Below are positions 5,567 to 5,644 of a DNA stretch of 5,644 bases, in pieces. Position 1 is the stretch's first letter. Each line of letters starts with the position of its first letter. Where the stretch lies: contig SLPE01000145.1 of NCBI GenBank assembly GCA_007132145.1, positions 1 through 5,644 of the forward strand, given 5' to 3'. Below the pieces are notes generated by a model. The model was not told the origin of the DNA. It made no database searches and saw nothing but the letters and a program-made list of their open reading frames with translations. This stretch comes from Candidatus Izemoplasma sp. (GTDB lineage Bacteria; Bacillota_I; Bacilli_A; Izemoplasmatales; Izemoplasmataceae). The position numbers were made by a program, and so were the translations under genes.

Positions 5567-5644
5567 GGTATAGGACAGGATCAGCACAGCCAGCGAAACG
5601 GCGGCGAGAACGATCCAGCCTTTAGGCCAACGCGCCCGGATGCG
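5561..5644 (-). CDS. C-terminal end of an unidentified membrane protein, N-terminus outside the window
   Basis: Reading in from the right edge, 27 codons run in frame to a TAG at 5563-5561. The peptide has a basic start with several Arg and a Lys (RIRARWPKGW) and then a hydrophobic stretch, IVLAAVSLAVLILSY, ending TL. This is the pattern of a final transmembrane helix with its positive side in the cytoplasm and almost no tail outside. It is on the same strand as the exporter genes and ends 87 bases before the ATPase start, with no terminator visible between. It could be a multi-pass membrane protein or a tail-anchored one; the fragment is too short to name. Confidence 0.6.
   Translation of the reverse strand, partial: RIRARWPKGWIVLAAVSLAVLILSYTL

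Overview
The window reads as a bacterial chromosome segment in which every gene I can support lies on the minus strand. GC is roughly 50-60% in the few lines I counted by hand. UGA, UAG and the usual initiation codons act normally: the permease and the ATPase both end in TGA. Purine-rich Shine-Dalgarno sequences, the FtsX-type exporter and the CoiA-like protein fit a Gram-positive Bacillota-type host (or a relative of it). That placement is an inference, not a proven identification.

In transcription order, from the right edge to the left: (1) the last 27 codons of a protein ending in one transmembrane helix (5561-5644, cut by the window edge). (2) A compact three-gene unit: a MacB/LolD-type ABC ATPase (4775-5473), its 774-residue FtsX-type permease (2445-4769) and a GNAT acetyltransferase (1936-2433), separated by only 5 and 11 bases. 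A plausible promoter sits just upstream of the ATPase (5537-5566). (3) A 372-base gene-free stretch (1564-1935) holding a foldable region directly behind the acetyltransferase and a good promoter (1669-1698) for the next gene. (4) A 313-residue regulator-like protein with an N-terminal XRE/Cro helix-turn-helix and a multi-helix membrane domain (622-1563), closed by an intrinsic terminator (564-599). (5) The first 157 codons of a CoiA-like zinc-finger/nuclease-fold protein (1-473), cut by the left edge.

The ATPase and permease should form one membrane complex that exports a substrate or acts on one outside the membrane. The co-transcribed acetyltransferase could modify the same class of compound, or merely be a passenger. 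The membrane-bound XRE protein next door is a candidate sensor or regulator, but it has its own promoter and I found no shared operator that ties it to the exporter. I saw no tRNA, rRNA, CRISPR array, insertion sequence or attachment site. Nothing in the window clearly amounts to a new system. The most unusual items are the membrane-tethered HTH protein, the paired cysteines confined to the two outer domains of the permease, the nested and alternative hairpins after the acetyltransferase gene, and the nearly complete avoidance of TTA, CTA and TCA codons in the exporter operon.
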